64,000 nucleotides of DNA from Streptomyces daqingensis (GCF_014645895.1 NZ_BMMP01000002.1:248001-312000), one strand, 5' to 3'; shown: positions 54,207 through 62,844, counted from the first letter of the stretch. The notes: a model not told the origin generated them from the letters alone. Translations and numbers: made by a program.

Positions 54207-54796
54207 GAGGGGTTTCAACACCATCCGCCGGCTGTGCGAGCCGGCTCTTGAGTTACCGCATACGGGCCGGACGGCCGGAATGCGGGGATCGCGGTTGCTG
54301 GACCGTGGACCACCTTCCAATCCGGGGTCTGCGGTACCCGGGCGCTCTGCGAACTCTCCCGGGCGATCCCGATGGCGTCTGACTCCTCTCTTTCCTTGAT
54401 CTTCTTCTCACGGGTACTGCTCGGACAACAGGACATGCACGGCGGCTTCTCCCGACCGCCCGGCGCGGCCACCGGCCTCGGAGCTCCGGGGGATCGCTTC
54501 TGACTCCGCCGGCCTGCCGCCGCACCGCTTACGGCTCGTGGCAGTTCGTCCTCTGCCACGCTTTCTGACTCCTTCGAAGACAGCAGGAACTCTACCCCGA
54601 CCGCGTCTCGATGTCTACAGCCGCGAGTACAGATTTCCGGTGTCGTGTAGAAGAGGAATGCACCTGGGGTGCCCGCCCTCGCGCGGAGCCTCCCGGGCAC
54701 CTGTCACGGGGCCCCGGCGCCTGCCGCGCGGGGGCCCGCGCCCCGTGCGGGCGGAACACGGCGGGTACAGGGCCGCCGCCGGATTGCTCAGCCGCT
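54207..54796. other. Noncoding block with repeated 9-mer and small stems
   Basis: No gene on either strand is well supported; a 161-codon minus frame (54215-54700) lacks the usual GC-rich third positions. The minus strand carries GGAGTCAGA three times (54378-54386, 54499-54507, 54564-54572). A stem CGTGGCAG/CTGCCACG spans 54539-54562. Together with the hairpin at 54175 this may be a structured leader or small RNA for the MerR-like gene. Confidence 0.4.
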
Positions 54797-54966
54797 GCTG
54801 GTGACCTGTCCGGCTCACCTCGTGTCGCGACGGCCGGCACGCACATCTCCTGGTTGTCGGCTCGGCCGGGTAGCCCGCTGAGAGGACGGCCTCCCCCTTC
54901 GGGCTGCACGGTCCGTCCGCCGCGAGCACCGCCCGCAGCGGGCGGAGCCATTTGTCAGAGACGCCC
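54797..54966. repeat. Degenerate MITE-like element
   Basis: Shares its core (CATCTCCTGGTTGTCGG at 54844) and right end (GCCATTTGTCAGAGACGCCC) with the element at 63711-63887. The core lies 47 bases from the left end, as in the two other copies, but the left terminal repeat is worn. Confidence 0.5.
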
Positions 54967-54996
54967 AAAACCCCACTGCCGCCAAAGGCGAGCACC

Positions 54997-55002
54997 TAGC
55001 GT
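54997..55002 (+). promoter_or_regulatory. Minus-10 box of the redoxin gene
   Basis: TAGCGT, 31 bases before the start at 55034; no clear minus-35. It lies just outside the degenerate repeat element. Confidence 0.4.
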
Positions 55003-55033
55003 GAGGGCCCCGACCCATCCACCGAGGGACCAG

Positions 55034-55684
55034 ATGATGCGTGCCGCTCGAACCCGTGCCGTCCTCACCGCTCTGCTCCTCGCGAGCACCCTCGCCGTGG
55101 CCGGCTGCTCGGAGGACAGCAGCCCCGCACCGGCGGACAAGGCGAAGCCCGAGAAGCCGGCCGGGGAAGCCGGTGAGGCCGGTGAGGGGAAGCCGGACAA
55201 GGACGCCCCAGAGAAGGACGATTCCGGCAAGGACGCTCCGGAGGGCATCGCCCCCGGCGAGAAGGCGCCCGACGGAGCCCCCGCATCGCTGCAGTTCGCG
55301 GGCTCGACCGTCGACGGCAAGACGTTCAAGGGCGCGACGCTGGCCGACAAGCCGGCCGTCCTGTGGTTCTGGGCGCCCTGGTGCGGCACGTGCAAGGGAC
55401 AGGCAGCGCAGACCGCCAAGCTCGCCGCTGAGTACAAGGGGAAGGTGAACTTCCTCGGCGTCGCCGGCCTGGACAAGACGGAACCCATCCGCGGCTTCGT
55501 CAGCGCCCAGAAGGTCGGCAACTTCCCGCACCTGAACGACCAGAAGGGCAGCGTCTGGAAGAAGTTCGGGATCACGCAGCAGAGTTCGTACGTGATGCTC
55601 GACAAGAACGGCAAGAAGGTGCACGCGGGCGCCGCCACGGGGCCGAGCGAACTGAACAAGCTCGTCTCCGGTCTCGCCGGCTGA
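55034..55684 (+). CDS. Thioredoxin-fold lipoprotein (TlpA/ResA-like)
   Basis: 216 residues from ATG 55034 (GAGGGACC before it). Signal peptide with lipobox LAVAGC, so it is lipid-anchored outside the membrane. A Lys/Glu/Pro/Asp linker (about 28-80) leads to a thioredoxin fold with WCGTC (WCxxC) in WFWAPWCGTCKGQ and the cis-Pro loop GITQQSSYVML, where Ser takes the usual Thr/Pro position. It reduces or oxidises extracytoplasmic thiols; the next gene, 16 bases on, is CcdA, its likely electron donor. Cotranscribed. Confidence 0.92.
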   Translation: MMRAARTRAVLTALLLASTLAVAGCSEDSSPAPADKAKPEKPAGEAGEAGEGKPDKDAPEKDDSGKDAPEGIAPGEKAPDGAPASLQFAGSTVDGKTFKGATLADKPAVLWFWAPWCGTCKGQAAQTAKLAAEYKGKVNFLGVAGLDKTEPIRGFVSAQKVGNFPHLNDQKGSVWKKFGITQQSSYVMLDKNGKKVHAGAATGPSELNKLVSGLAG

Positions 55685-55700
55685 CGTTCACGTCCCGCCC

Positions 55701-56600
55701 ATGGCCGACCTTCCTCTCGCCCTGGCCCTGACCGCGGGCATGCTCGCGGCGGTGAATCCCTGCGGCTTCGCGCTGCTGCCCGCGTACCTCTCGCTGCTCG
55801 TGCTGGGCGAGGACTCCCCCACCAGGGGGGCGGCGGTCGCACGTGCGGTGGCGGCGACCGCCGCGATGACGCTCGGATTCGCCGGTGTCTTCGGCGTGTT
55901 CGGGCTCGTCGTCGCACCGGTCGCGAGCCAGGTGCAGCAGCATCTGCCGTGGTTCACCGTCTTCTTCGGTCTGCTGCTCGCGGGGGCCGGTGTGTGGCTG
56001 CTGGCGGGCCGCGAACTGCCGTCTCCGGCACCGAAGTTGCGCCGCGCTCCCGGGGTGGGCCGCTCGCTGCCGTCGATGGCGCTGTTCGGCGGCGCGTACG
56101 CCGTCGCCTCGCTCGGCTGCACCATCGCGCCGTTCCTCGCGATCGTCGTCTCCGCCTTCCGGAGCGGGTCCGCGGGCCAGGGGCTGCTGCTCTTCGGGGC
56201 GTACGCGGCCGGAATGGGCGCGATCGTCGGCGTCGCCGCCCTGGCCGTGGCGCTCGCCCGAACCGCGACGGTGGACCGGCTGCGCGGCGTGGGGGCCGTC
56301 GCGTCGCGGTTCGGGGGCGGCCTGCTGGTCGTCGTGGGCGCGTACACGGCGTACTACGGCTGGTACGAGATCCGCGTGTTCGGCGGCGGTGACACGGCGG
56401 ACCCGGTGATCGGCGCCGCCGGATACGTTCAGCGGTCGCTCGCGAACGGCGTGGAGCAGATCGGCATGCCGGTGGTCGCGTGCGTGTTCGCCGTCCTGCT
56501 GGCCGCCGCGGCCGTGCTGGTGAAGTACCGGCCGGGACGGCGGACTCCGCGGGGCCGCGGCGGCGAACCGGCAGATGCGGTGCCGCCGCGTACGAGCTGA
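55701..56600 (+). CDS. ccdA: CcdA-like thiol-disulfide transmembrane protein
   Basis: 299 residues with six or more membrane helices. The two redox Cys are in AAVNPCGFALLPAYL and ASLGCTIAPFLA, the CcdA/DsbD hallmark. It passes electrons from cytosolic thioredoxin to the extracytoplasmic redoxin coded just upstream. An extra C-terminal helix (VACVFAVLLAAAAVLV) and a basic tail follow. No cytochrome c maturation genes are adjacent, so the pair may serve general thiol redox. Confidence 0.93.
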   Translation: MADLPLALALTAGMLAAVNPCGFALLPAYLSLLVLGEDSPTRGAAVARAVAATAAMTLGFAGVFGVFGLVVAPVASQVQQHLPWFTVFFGLLLAGAGVWLLAGRELPSPAPKLRRAPGVGRSLPSMALFGGAYAVASLGCTIAPFLAIVVSAFRSGSAGQGLLLFGAYAAGMGAIVGVAALAVALARTATVDRLRGVGAVASRFGGGLLVVVGAYTAYYGWYEIRVFGGGDTADPVIGAAGYVQRSLANGVEQIGMPVVACVFAVLLAAAAVLVKYRPGRRTPRGRGGEPADAVPPRTS

Positions 56601-56638
56601 CGAGGGCGTGCGGCCGTTCGGTGCCGCCGAGTTGAGGC

Positions 56639-57283
56639 TCAGCGCTCCCCGCGCTTCGCGGCACCCCGCCGGAGCCTGGCGCGTACGGCACGCTGGGCGA
56701 CAGGCCCCAGGTCCTCCAGGACCTCCGCCAGCCCGGCCAGTTGCTCCAGCGCGTCCAGAGCGCCTGCCGCGCCCCGCGGGTCGACTCCCTCGTAGAGTTC
56801 GAGCCCGACGAAGGCCGACGCGAGCGCGCGGGCGAGCCCGCCCGCGTCCGTGAACTCGGCGACGGGGGAACCCTCGAGGACGCGGGCGAGCACTCGCTCT
56901 ATCTCCTCGATCCACAGCGCGAGCCCGGCCGCCGTGGCCGGCGCCAGCCGGGGGTGGGTCTGGGCCCCCGCGAGCAGTTGTGCGAGTACGGCCACGTGGC
57001 CGCCGGCGCGCTCCTGTGCGTGCAGCTCCCGGCCGAGTTCGAGGAGTTCGGCCAGGGTGCGGACCGAGGCGAAGCGCTCGCGGTAGCGCGCGACGCGTTG
57101 CTCCGCGCCGAACCGGCAGGCAGCGGCGAGGAGTTCGTCGACGCTGCCGAAGTGGTAGAAGACCAGCGCCTGGTTCACTCCGGCCGCGGCGGCGATGGTG
57201 CGCGCCGAGGTCTTGCCGATCCCCTGCTCGACGACGGTGCGCAGCGCCCCGTCCAGCAGCTTCTCGCGTGTCCCCTCGCTCAC
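56639..57283 (-). CDS. TetR family regulator of the SRPBCC-DUF4166 operon
   Basis: 214 residues from GTG 57283. HTH: REKLLDGALRTVVEQGIGKT ... ARTIAAAAGVNQALVFYHFG. The C-terminal domain is a TetR_C type common in lipid-linked regulators. Third gene of an operon whose promoter carries two TTGAGC-N4-GCTCAA palindromes, so it is very likely autorepressing. The GTG overlaps the DUF4166 stop by four bases. Confidence 0.92.
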   Translation of the reverse strand: MSEGTREKLLDGALRTVVEQGIGKTSARTIAAAAGVNQALVFYHFGSVDELLAAACRFGAEQRVARYRERFASVRTLAELLELGRELHAQERAGGHVAVLAQLLAGAQTHPRLAPATAAGLALWIEEIERVLARVLEGSPVAEFTDAGGLARALASAFVGLELYEGVDPRGAAGALDALEQLAGLAEVLEDLGPVAQRAVRARLRRGAAKRGER

Positions 57284-57963
57284 GCCCGCGCCTCCTCGCG
57301 CAGCGGCCGCAGACCGGCGCGTACGCCTCGCTCCGCGACGTCGGCGTACTCGGCGGCGAAGGAGCCCTCGTAGCCGAAGAGGGGACCGAACCGGCGGTTG
57401 GAGACACGCACTTGGATGCGGAAGCGGCGGGCCCTCTCGTCGTAGGACTCCCGCACCACCGCATCGCCTGCGAGCAGTTCCGGGACGCGCACGTCCACCG
57501 GCCCTTCCCTGAACCGGTGTTGCCCGGAGCGGATCACGAGGGCCCCCTCCTCGTCCGCTTCGAGGTGCAGGTCGGAGGCGAGGTGCTGGTGGGTGCCGAG
57601 GTAGTCGACGATGCAGCCGCGCTCGGGGCTGTGGACCATGGTGGCGTCGAAGCGGCGGACGCGGCGCGGGAACTGGAAGGTGCGCACGAAGGTGACGGTC
57701 TCCCGCCCGTAGGAGTCCCGGTAGGGGAAGTTCTCGATGGTGAAGGGGATGTCCCTTCCGGCCTCGGGCACGAGGATGTTGCGGCTGCCGCCCAGGGCGA
57801 GGAACGGACGGACGAAGCCGCGCCGGTGCCAGACGCGGTCCATCGTGCCGCGGCCGACGCACGCCGTGACGCTGTCGAGCCCGACGGAGAAGCGCCGCCG
57901 CACCTCCGGGTGGAGCCGCGCGAAGTCCCCGGCGCCGAGGGCCTGTTCGAAGATGCTCGTCAT
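57280..57963 (-). CDS. DUF4166 domain protein
   Basis: 227 residues from ATG 57963. FEQALGAGDFARLHPEVRRR and the strand-rich middle (FTIENFPYRDSYGRETVTFV) are the DUF4166 domain; LGTHQHLASDLHLEADEEGA and SGQHRFREGPVDVRVPE continue the beta sheet. It is often coded with or fused to saccharopine-dehydrogenase-like or SRPBCC proteins, implying a lipid or small-molecule binding role. Function unknown. Overlaps both neighbours by four bases. Confidence 0.88.
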   Translation of the reverse strand: MTSIFEQALGAGDFARLHPEVRRRFSVGLDSVTACVGRGTMDRVWHRRGFVRPFLALGGSRNILVPEAGRDIPFTIENFPYRDSYGRETVTFVRTFQFPRRVRRFDATMVHSPERGCIVDYLGTHQHLASDLHLEADEEGALVIRSGQHRFREGPVDVRVPELLAGDAVVRESYDERARRFRIQVRVSNRRFGPLFGYEGSFAAEYADVAERGVRAGLRPLREEARA

Positions 57964-58709
57964 GGCTTCACCAGTTTCGTGAGGAGGGCGGGTGCGGTCG
58001 CGGCCGCCCGGCCCGCCGCGGAGCGCGACGGCGGGCGGCGCAGGCAGCGGCGGGCGGCAGGGGTGCGGCGCGACGGGGGCAGCAGCGACGCGAGTGCCGC
58101 GACGGCGAGGACGCCCGGCGCGGCGTACGCGGCGGCGGGGCCGGGCAACGCCCCGGATTGGGCGAGGGCCGCCGCACCGGTGACGGCGGCGCACCGTACG
58201 GACACCTCCGCGAGGGCGTACCGCAGCGACCGCTCGGGGGTGATGCCGTGTTCGCACCACAGGCGCAGCCGGTCGAACGACCAGGCCGTCGCCCATCCCA
58301 TGAGGGGACGCAGGACGAACCGGTCCGCGACCCGGCCGAAGCACCCCCAGCGCGGCCGGTAGTCGTATCCCGTCAGGAAGCGCAGCGCCTCGCCGTCGGG
58401 GACGTAGCGCCAGTAGCCGCGGCCCTCCTCGATGAACGAGAGCGGGTGGGCGGAGGCGAAGCGCAGAGCCGAGGTGCGGGTGCCGTCGGGCCGGTCCTGC
58501 TCGCCGGCCGAGACGCCGGTGCCGGAGATCTTCAGCCACGGCAGGACGCGTGTGGCGTACCGGAAGCGCTGCGGCTCCCCCGGCTCGCGGGGGAGGTAGC
58601 CGATCTCCCCGAACCTCAGGTCCCAGCGCTGGTGCAGTGCGGGGTCCTGGCTGCGGTCCCACACCGTCCCGATCCCGGCGCGGATGCGCGTCTCCACGTA
58701 GAGCCGCAT
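57960..58709 (-). CDS. SRPBCC family membrane-associated protein
   Basis: 249 residues from ATG 58709 (GAGGGGGGATCTTCG before it). Residues 1-150 resemble the START/SRPBCC ligand pocket (VETRIRAGIGTVWDRSQDPA ... WDLRFGEIGYL). Residues 150-195 are helical with PLMGWATAWSFDRLRLW, and two Ala-rich hydrophobic helices (about 175-210) suggest a membrane anchor. A basic tail follows. First gene of the three-gene operon; likely binds a hydrophobic ligand. Specific function unknown. Confidence 0.85.
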   Translation of the reverse strand: MRLYVETRIRAGIGTVWDRSQDPALHQRWDLRFGEIGYLPREPGEPQRFRYATRVLPWLKISGTGVSAGEQDRPDGTRTSALRFASAHPLSFIEEGRGYWRYVPDGEALRFLTGYDYRPRWGCFGRVADRFVLRPLMGWATAWSFDRLRLWCEHGITPERSLRYALAEVSVRCAAVTGAAALAQSGALPGPAAAYAAPGVLAVAALASLLPPSRRTPAARRCLRRPPSRSAAGRAAATAPALLTKLVKP

Positions 58710-58743
58710 CGAAGATCCCCCCTCGGTCCGCACTCCGCTCGAT

Positions 58744-58786
58744 TTGAGCACTCGCTCAAAGTACAGAGTTTTGAGCGAGTGCTCAA
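58744..58786 (-). promoter_or_regulatory. Operon promoter covered by two TetR operators
   Basis: TTGAGCACTCGCTCAA (58744-58759) and TTGAGCGAGTGCTCAA (58771-58786), centres 27 bases apart. On the minus strand TTGAGC (58786-58781) is the minus-35 and TACTTT (58763-58758) the minus-10 with a 17-base spacer, so each operator overlaps one promoter box. Confidence 0.8.
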
Positions 58787-58840
58787 GACGCGGGCGCGGC
58801 ATTGCCGGACGGGACGTCGGGGACCGGGCGGTCGGTCGGT

Positions 58841-58896
58841 CGGGCTGTCGGGCCGTCGGGCCGTCGGGCCGTCGGGCTGTCGGGCCGTCGGGCCGT
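58841..58896. repeat. Octanucleotide tandem repeat, 7 units
   Basis: Seven copies of CGGG(C/T)CGT-type units, read as CGGGCCGT or CGGGCTGT (units 1 and 5 are the CT variant). A partial GGTCG-rich stretch (58826-58840) precedes it. It lies in noncoding DNA before the terminator of the APC gene. Confidence 0.85.
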
Positions 58897-58904
58897 CGCG
58901 GCAA

Positions 58905-58958
58905 CGAAAAGGGCCGCCGACGGTCCGCCCCCCGAAGGGTGCGGTGCGTCGGCGGCCC
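58905..58958 (-). terminator. Intrinsic terminator of the APC permease gene
   Basis: On the minus strand GGGCCGCCGAC (58958-58948) pairs with GTCGGCGGCCC (58921-58911) and is followed by TTTT. This is the only hairpin with a U-run I found here. It lies 234 bases after the APC stop, with a MITE-like element between. Confidence 0.7.
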
Positions 58959-59004
58959 ATGCGGAGCCGTGCGGAGCGGATGCGGCCCGGGGAGGCCCGC
59001 ACCC

Positions 59005-59193
59005 AGGGCACGTCGTTTGGATCTTCGCGGGCTTGCGACGCCCAGCACGCCCGTCTGCTGCGTTGTCGGAGTCGCCCGAGTACTCCCCTGGCCTTCGGCA
59101 TGGGGGACCCCAGTACGAGGGCGATCCTCCGCCTGGCATCCGGACGCACCGGACGCCGCTCGCTGAACCACGAAGATCCAAACGACGCACCCT
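59005..59193. mobile_element. MITE-like element with 23-bp inverted ends
   Basis: Ends AGGGCACGTCGTTTGG... (59005-59027) and ...CCAAACGACGCACCCT (59171-59193) are inverted repeats with a two-base difference. The core CGTCTGCTGCGTTGTCGGA (59052-59070) is identical to that of the element at 63.7 kb at the same 47-base offset. No transposase is coded. It adjoins the APC gene stop codon. Confidence 0.7.
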
Positions 59194-60664
59194 AGTCGGT
59201 GGTCTTACCGGCCTCCCCCTCGTCCTTGCTCCGTCCCACGAGGACGGAGTGCCGCCGCCCGTAGAAGAAGTAGATCGCGAGGCCCAGGAGCAGCCATGCC
59301 GCGAAGCGCAGCCACGTGAACACGTCCAGGTTGGACATCAGGTAGAGGCACGCGAGCGCGGTGACGATCGGCAGCCACGGCGACAGCGGAACCCGGAAGG
59401 GCCGCTCCAGCTCGGGACGCTTGCGGCGCAGCAGCGGCACCGCCAGGGCGACGATGAGGAAGCCGGACAGCGCGCCGATGCTGACCATGTCGGCCAGTTC
59501 GGTGATCGGGACGAACCCTGCCAGGACCATGATCAGGACGGAGATCGCGATCGTCATGCGGTGCGGGGTGCCCCAGCGGGGGTGGACCTCGGAGAGCCGC
59601 CGGGGCAGCAGGCCGTCGCGGCTCATCGCGAAGCCGATGCGGCCCAGGGTGACGAGCTCGACCATCATCACGGACGTCAGCCCGCTGATCGCGCCCAGCC
59701 CGACGAGCACGCCCACCCACGGGGCGCCGGCCGACTGGAACGCGGCCGAGATGGGCGCGCCCTCGTCGATCTCCCGGTAGTCGACCATCGCGTTGAGCAC
59801 GAAGGAGACCGCGACGTACAGGACGGTGCAGACGGCGAGGCTGCCCAGCAGGCCGCGCGGCAGGTCGCGCTTCGGGTTCTTCGTCTCCTCGCCGAGGTTG
59901 GCGAGCGCCTCGAAGCCGGTGTAGGCGAAGAAGACGACGGCCGCCGCGGTGAGCACGCCGCCGATGCCGAAGACCGACTGCTCCAGTCCCGCGACCGCCT
60001 GGATCAGCGGCTGGTCGACGATCGAGGCGCCGCTCTCGGCGGGTTCGGCCGGCGGGACGAAGGGGTCGAGGTTGGCGCCGCGCACGAAGAAGAGTCCCGC
60101 GACGACGATCAGCACGCACACCGAGACCTTGACGATGACGAGCACGTTGGTCACGCGGGACGAGCCGCGGATGCCCGTGACCGCCACCACGGTGAGCACG
60201 GCGATGATGAAGATCGCCCCGATGTTCACCGTGGCCTGCTCACCGAACCATTCCGGAGGCAGGTCCAGGAGGTTGGCCACGTAGCCGGACCAGCTCCGGG
60301 AGACCACGGCGGCCCCGAGGGCGAACTCCAGCAGCAGGTCCCAGCCGATGATCCAGGCGAAGAGTTCGCCGAGCGTGGCGAACGCGTAGGTGTAGGCGCT
60401 GCCCGCCGTGGGGACGGCGGAGGCCAGTTCGGCGTAGCACAGCGCCGCGAGCGCGGCGACGGCGCCGGCGATGACGAAGGAGACGACGACGGCCGGACCG
60501 GCGTGCTGCTTGGCCTCCACGCCGACCAGCGTGAAGATGCCGGTCCCGATGATCACTCCGACGCCGAAACCGGCCAGCGAGGTGGCCGACAGGGTCCGTT
60601 TCAGCGTGTTCTGCCGGCTCCGGTCCAGTACGTCGTCGACCGGCATCTTTCGCAATAGGTTCAT
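59192..60664 (-). CDS. APC family amino acid permease
   Basis: 490 residues from ATG 60664; a GTG six bases upstream is also possible, but GAGAAAG fits the ATG better. About 12 membrane helices. The first reads TSLAGFGVGVIIGTGIFTLV, the GxGxGIF motif of APC/CAT transporters; FFAYTGFEALANLGEETKNP is the conserved helix 6-7 region. The cationic amino acid transporter branch is the best guess; substrate not provable from sequence. The last codon and the TAG stop lie exactly at the edge of a MITE-like element. Confidence 0.92.
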   Translation of the reverse strand: MNLLRKMPVDDVLDRSRQNTLKRTLSATSLAGFGVGVIIGTGIFTLVGVEAKQHAGPAVVVSFVIAGAVAALAALCYAELASAVPTAGSAYTYAFATLGELFAWIIGWDLLLEFALGAAVVSRSWSGYVANLLDLPPEWFGEQATVNIGAIFIIAVLTVVAVTGIRGSSRVTNVLVIVKVSVCVLIVVAGLFFVRGANLDPFVPPAEPAESGASIVDQPLIQAVAGLEQSVFGIGGVLTAAAVVFFAYTGFEALANLGEETKNPKRDLPRGLLGSLAVCTVLYVAVSFVLNAMVDYREIDEGAPISAAFQSAGAPWVGVLVGLGAISGLTSVMMVELVTLGRIGFAMSRDGLLPRRLSEVHPRWGTPHRMTIAISVLIMVLAGFVPITELADMVSIGALSGFLIVALAVPLLRRKRPELERPFRVPLSPWLPIVTALACLYLMSNLDVFTWLRFAAWLLLGLAIYFFYGRRHSVLVGRSKDEGEAGKTTD

Positions 60665-60934
60665 CGGCACTTTCTCACTCTGCCCGGATCGTCCGGCGCT
60701 GTTCGGTTCACGCGGAGCGTGCTGGCGCGGACGCCGCCGCGGGCGCCCGACAGGCCGCCGGTCACCGGTTCACGGATCCCGCCGCCGTGCGGCGGCGCGG
60801 GCATCGCCCGCGCTGCCGCACGCCCGTATGCCCAGTCGGGGCCGGATGATGCCCGTGACTTCGCTCGCACCTTCCGGTGAACCGCCGGGTACACCCGGGG
60901 CTGCTGCGCGCCGCGCTCCGCGTCGGGCCGAGTG

Positions 60935-61372
60935 CTACTCCCGTACGAGCCGCGCGCGGCGCAGCGTCGCGACCGCGTGGCCCGCCCGGCGGGCCCGCAG
61001 CACCGCGAACAGCGCGGCGCCGCCCGCGAAGACGGCGAGCGGGGGCTCGACCAGCAGCAGTCCCGCCCCTACGGCGAGGCAGCCGGCGGCGAGCGCCTTC
61101 CACTGCCCGCGCGAGGCCCGGTAGCCCTCCAGGGAGCGCTCGACCTGCGCGCTGTCGGCACGCGGCACACCGCTCTGCTGGTGCGCTGCCCCGCCGGGGC
61201 CCGCGGGCTCCGTCCGGGGCCTGCCCTCGTGCACGGCCAGCCAGGCGTTGGCGGCGGCCGCGGCGAGGAAGACCACGCCCCAGACCGTCGCGCCCTGCGC
61301 CGTCCGCACGGCTGCGAGCGCGAGGAACCCCGCGCCGAGGACGGCGTAGCGCCAGTGCAGCCGCCCGCTCAC
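60935..61372 (-). CDS. Small membrane protein cotranscribed with the Nramp-like gene
   Basis: 145 residues from GTG 61372, overlapping the stop of the Nramp-like gene. Helices at about 8-28 (YAVLGAGFLALAAV), 30-48 (TVWGVVFLAAAAANAWLAV) and, after a hydrophilic Arg/Gln/Ser region, 95-125 (ALAAGCLAVGAGLLLVEPPL, VFAGGAALFAVL). I recognise no family. The conserved coupling suggests an accessory subunit of the transporter. Confidence 0.78.
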   Translation of the reverse strand: MSGRLHWRYAVLGAGFLALAAVRTAQGATVWGVVFLAAAAANAWLAVHEGRPRTEPAGPGGAAHQQSGVPRADSAQVERSLEGYRASRGQWKALAAGCLAVGAGLLLVEPPLAVFAGGAALFAVLRARRAGHAVATLRRARLVRE

Positions 61373-62832
61373 GAGACGACCCCCGCGTAGGAGAGCATCG
61401 CGATCACGCCGCACACCGTGAGGAAGACCGAGCCGGCGGCGACCAGGACGCGCAGCAGCGTGGTCATCCGGTGCTCGGCCGGCATGTTGACCTTGTCGAC
61501 GTACAGCAGCCCCGCTCCGTAGATGCCGCACGCGAACACGCCGCCCACGATGGACGCCGGCGTGATCAGGTCGACGAAGTCCGCCCCGGAGGCGATCATC
61601 AGCAGCGCGCCGACGCCGGTCCACCCGTACACGAAGGGCCGGATGCCCCGCTGGCCGCGGACGCGGATCTTCTTGGAGACGGCGGCCAGGCTCTCGTACG
61701 TGGTCCAGGAGTACGCCTCCCACACCGCGTAGATCGTGCCGAAGAGCACCATCACGATGGCGACGATGTAGAAGTACTCGAACACCGGTGCCACCGAGGC
61801 CAGGAACTGCGACTGGTGGGTCAGCACGTCGTTGCCCTCGGGCACCTGCTGCTTCTCGCCGAGGATCGCCGCACCGTTGATCATGAACGCGGCGGCGATG
61901 ACGCCCAGGGCGAGGAAGGCCGCCAGCATGTCGAACAGCGGGGCACGGCTCCAGGCGCGCGCCTTCTGGACCTCCTGGGGCTCCGTGGAGAGCGGGAGGC
62001 GGTCGCGGGGCTCCAGGGCGGCGAGGCGGTCGCCGATCGCGTCGATCTCGCGGTGGCCGAGCATGCCCCACTTCTTCTCGCGCAGCATGCCGGTGTAGCC
62101 GATGTAGTCGTACATGCCGCCGCCGAGGCCGCCCATGAAGACCACCAGCTCGACCCAGACCGAAGTGCTCCCGATGTCGGGGTACTTGTCGGCGACGAAC
62201 GGGGCGTAGCCGAAGTCGCCGGGCACCAGCCCGCCGAGCACGCCGAGCCAGTCGGGCTGCGCGACGAAGACGGCGACCAGGACGAGCACCACCATCATGC
62301 CCGCGATGGCGACCTGCACCTTCTCCAGCACCGTGTAGCCGCCGACCCACGACAGCACCCCGGCGAATATCAGCAGGCCGACCGCGAAGTAGGTCGCGTC
62401 GCCCGCTCCCATCGATTCCAGGAAGTCGCCGAGCGCGACGGCGACCCCGCTCGCCCAGCCCGGGAAGGACATGAGGCAGATCGCTGCGAGCAGCACGGGG
62501 AACCAACCGCGCGGCCCGGGAAGCACCTTGGCGAATCTCGCCATGGGGTGCTCGCCGGTCAGGGTGATGTGACGGTTCGACGCGTAGACGAGGGCGCCCT
62601 TGGCGACCGAGCCGACGACCACCGCCCACAGCACGGCGTAGCCGAAGACCGCTCCCTCGCGGGAGGCGAGGATCGATTCGCCGCTGCCGATGGTCAGGGA
62701 GGCGATGATCGCCCCGGGGCCGAAGTACTTCAGCGCCGTGACGACGGTGACCCGCCGTTGCCGCAGCCCCGTCGGCGGTTCCGGCAGCCGCAGCGCGGTG
62801 TCTTCAATGCGGCCGGATTCTTCTGTACTCAT
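61369..62832 (-). CDS. Nramp-like permease lacking canonical metal ligands
   Basis: 487 residues from ATG 62832, about 11 membrane helices. The fold and helix 1 opening (YFGPGAIIASLTIGSGESI) follow the Nramp/LeuT pattern, but the DPGN metal-binding motif is replaced by GSGE, and the helix 6 MPHN motif reads GGGMYDYIGY. Related changes occur in Nramp-related Mg2+ or non-metal carriers. A cytoplasmic insert (LSTEPQEVQKARAWSRAP) lies at about 300-325. The palindrome at 62845-62858 and the divergent FCD-type GntR gene indicate control by an organic-acid-like effector rather than metal. Confidence 0.88.
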   Translation of the reverse strand: MSTEESGRIEDTALRLPEPPTGLRQRRVTVVTALKYFGPGAIIASLTIGSGESILASREGAVFGYAVLWAVVVGSVAKGALVYASNRHITLTGEHPMARFAKVLPGPRGWFPVLLAAICLMSFPGWASGVAVALGDFLESMGAGDATYFAVGLLIFAGVLSWVGGYTVLEKVQVAIAGMMVVLVLVAVFVAQPDWLGVLGGLVPGDFGYAPFVADKYPDIGSTSVWVELVVFMGGLGGGMYDYIGYTGMLREKKWGMLGHREIDAIGDRLAALEPRDRLPLSTEPQEVQKARAWSRAPLFDMLAAFLALGVIAAAFMINGAAILGEKQQVPEGNDVLTHQSQFLASVAPVFEYFYIVAIVMVLFGTIYAVWEAYSWTTYESLAAVSKKIRVRGQRGIRPFVYGWTGVGALLMIASGADFVDLITPASIVGGVFACGIYGAGLLYVDKVNMPAEHRMTTLLRVLVAAGSVFLTVCGVIAMLSYAGVVS

Positions 62833-62844
62833 GTAAGTCCCGCA

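Noticed and set aside
54215..54700. 161-codon minus-strand open frame
   Set aside because: Third-position GC is far below that of neighbouring genes, and no family motif or ribosome site is present.
58826..58896. CRISPR-like array
   Set aside because: Units are 8 bases in direct contact without spacers, a simple tandem repeat.
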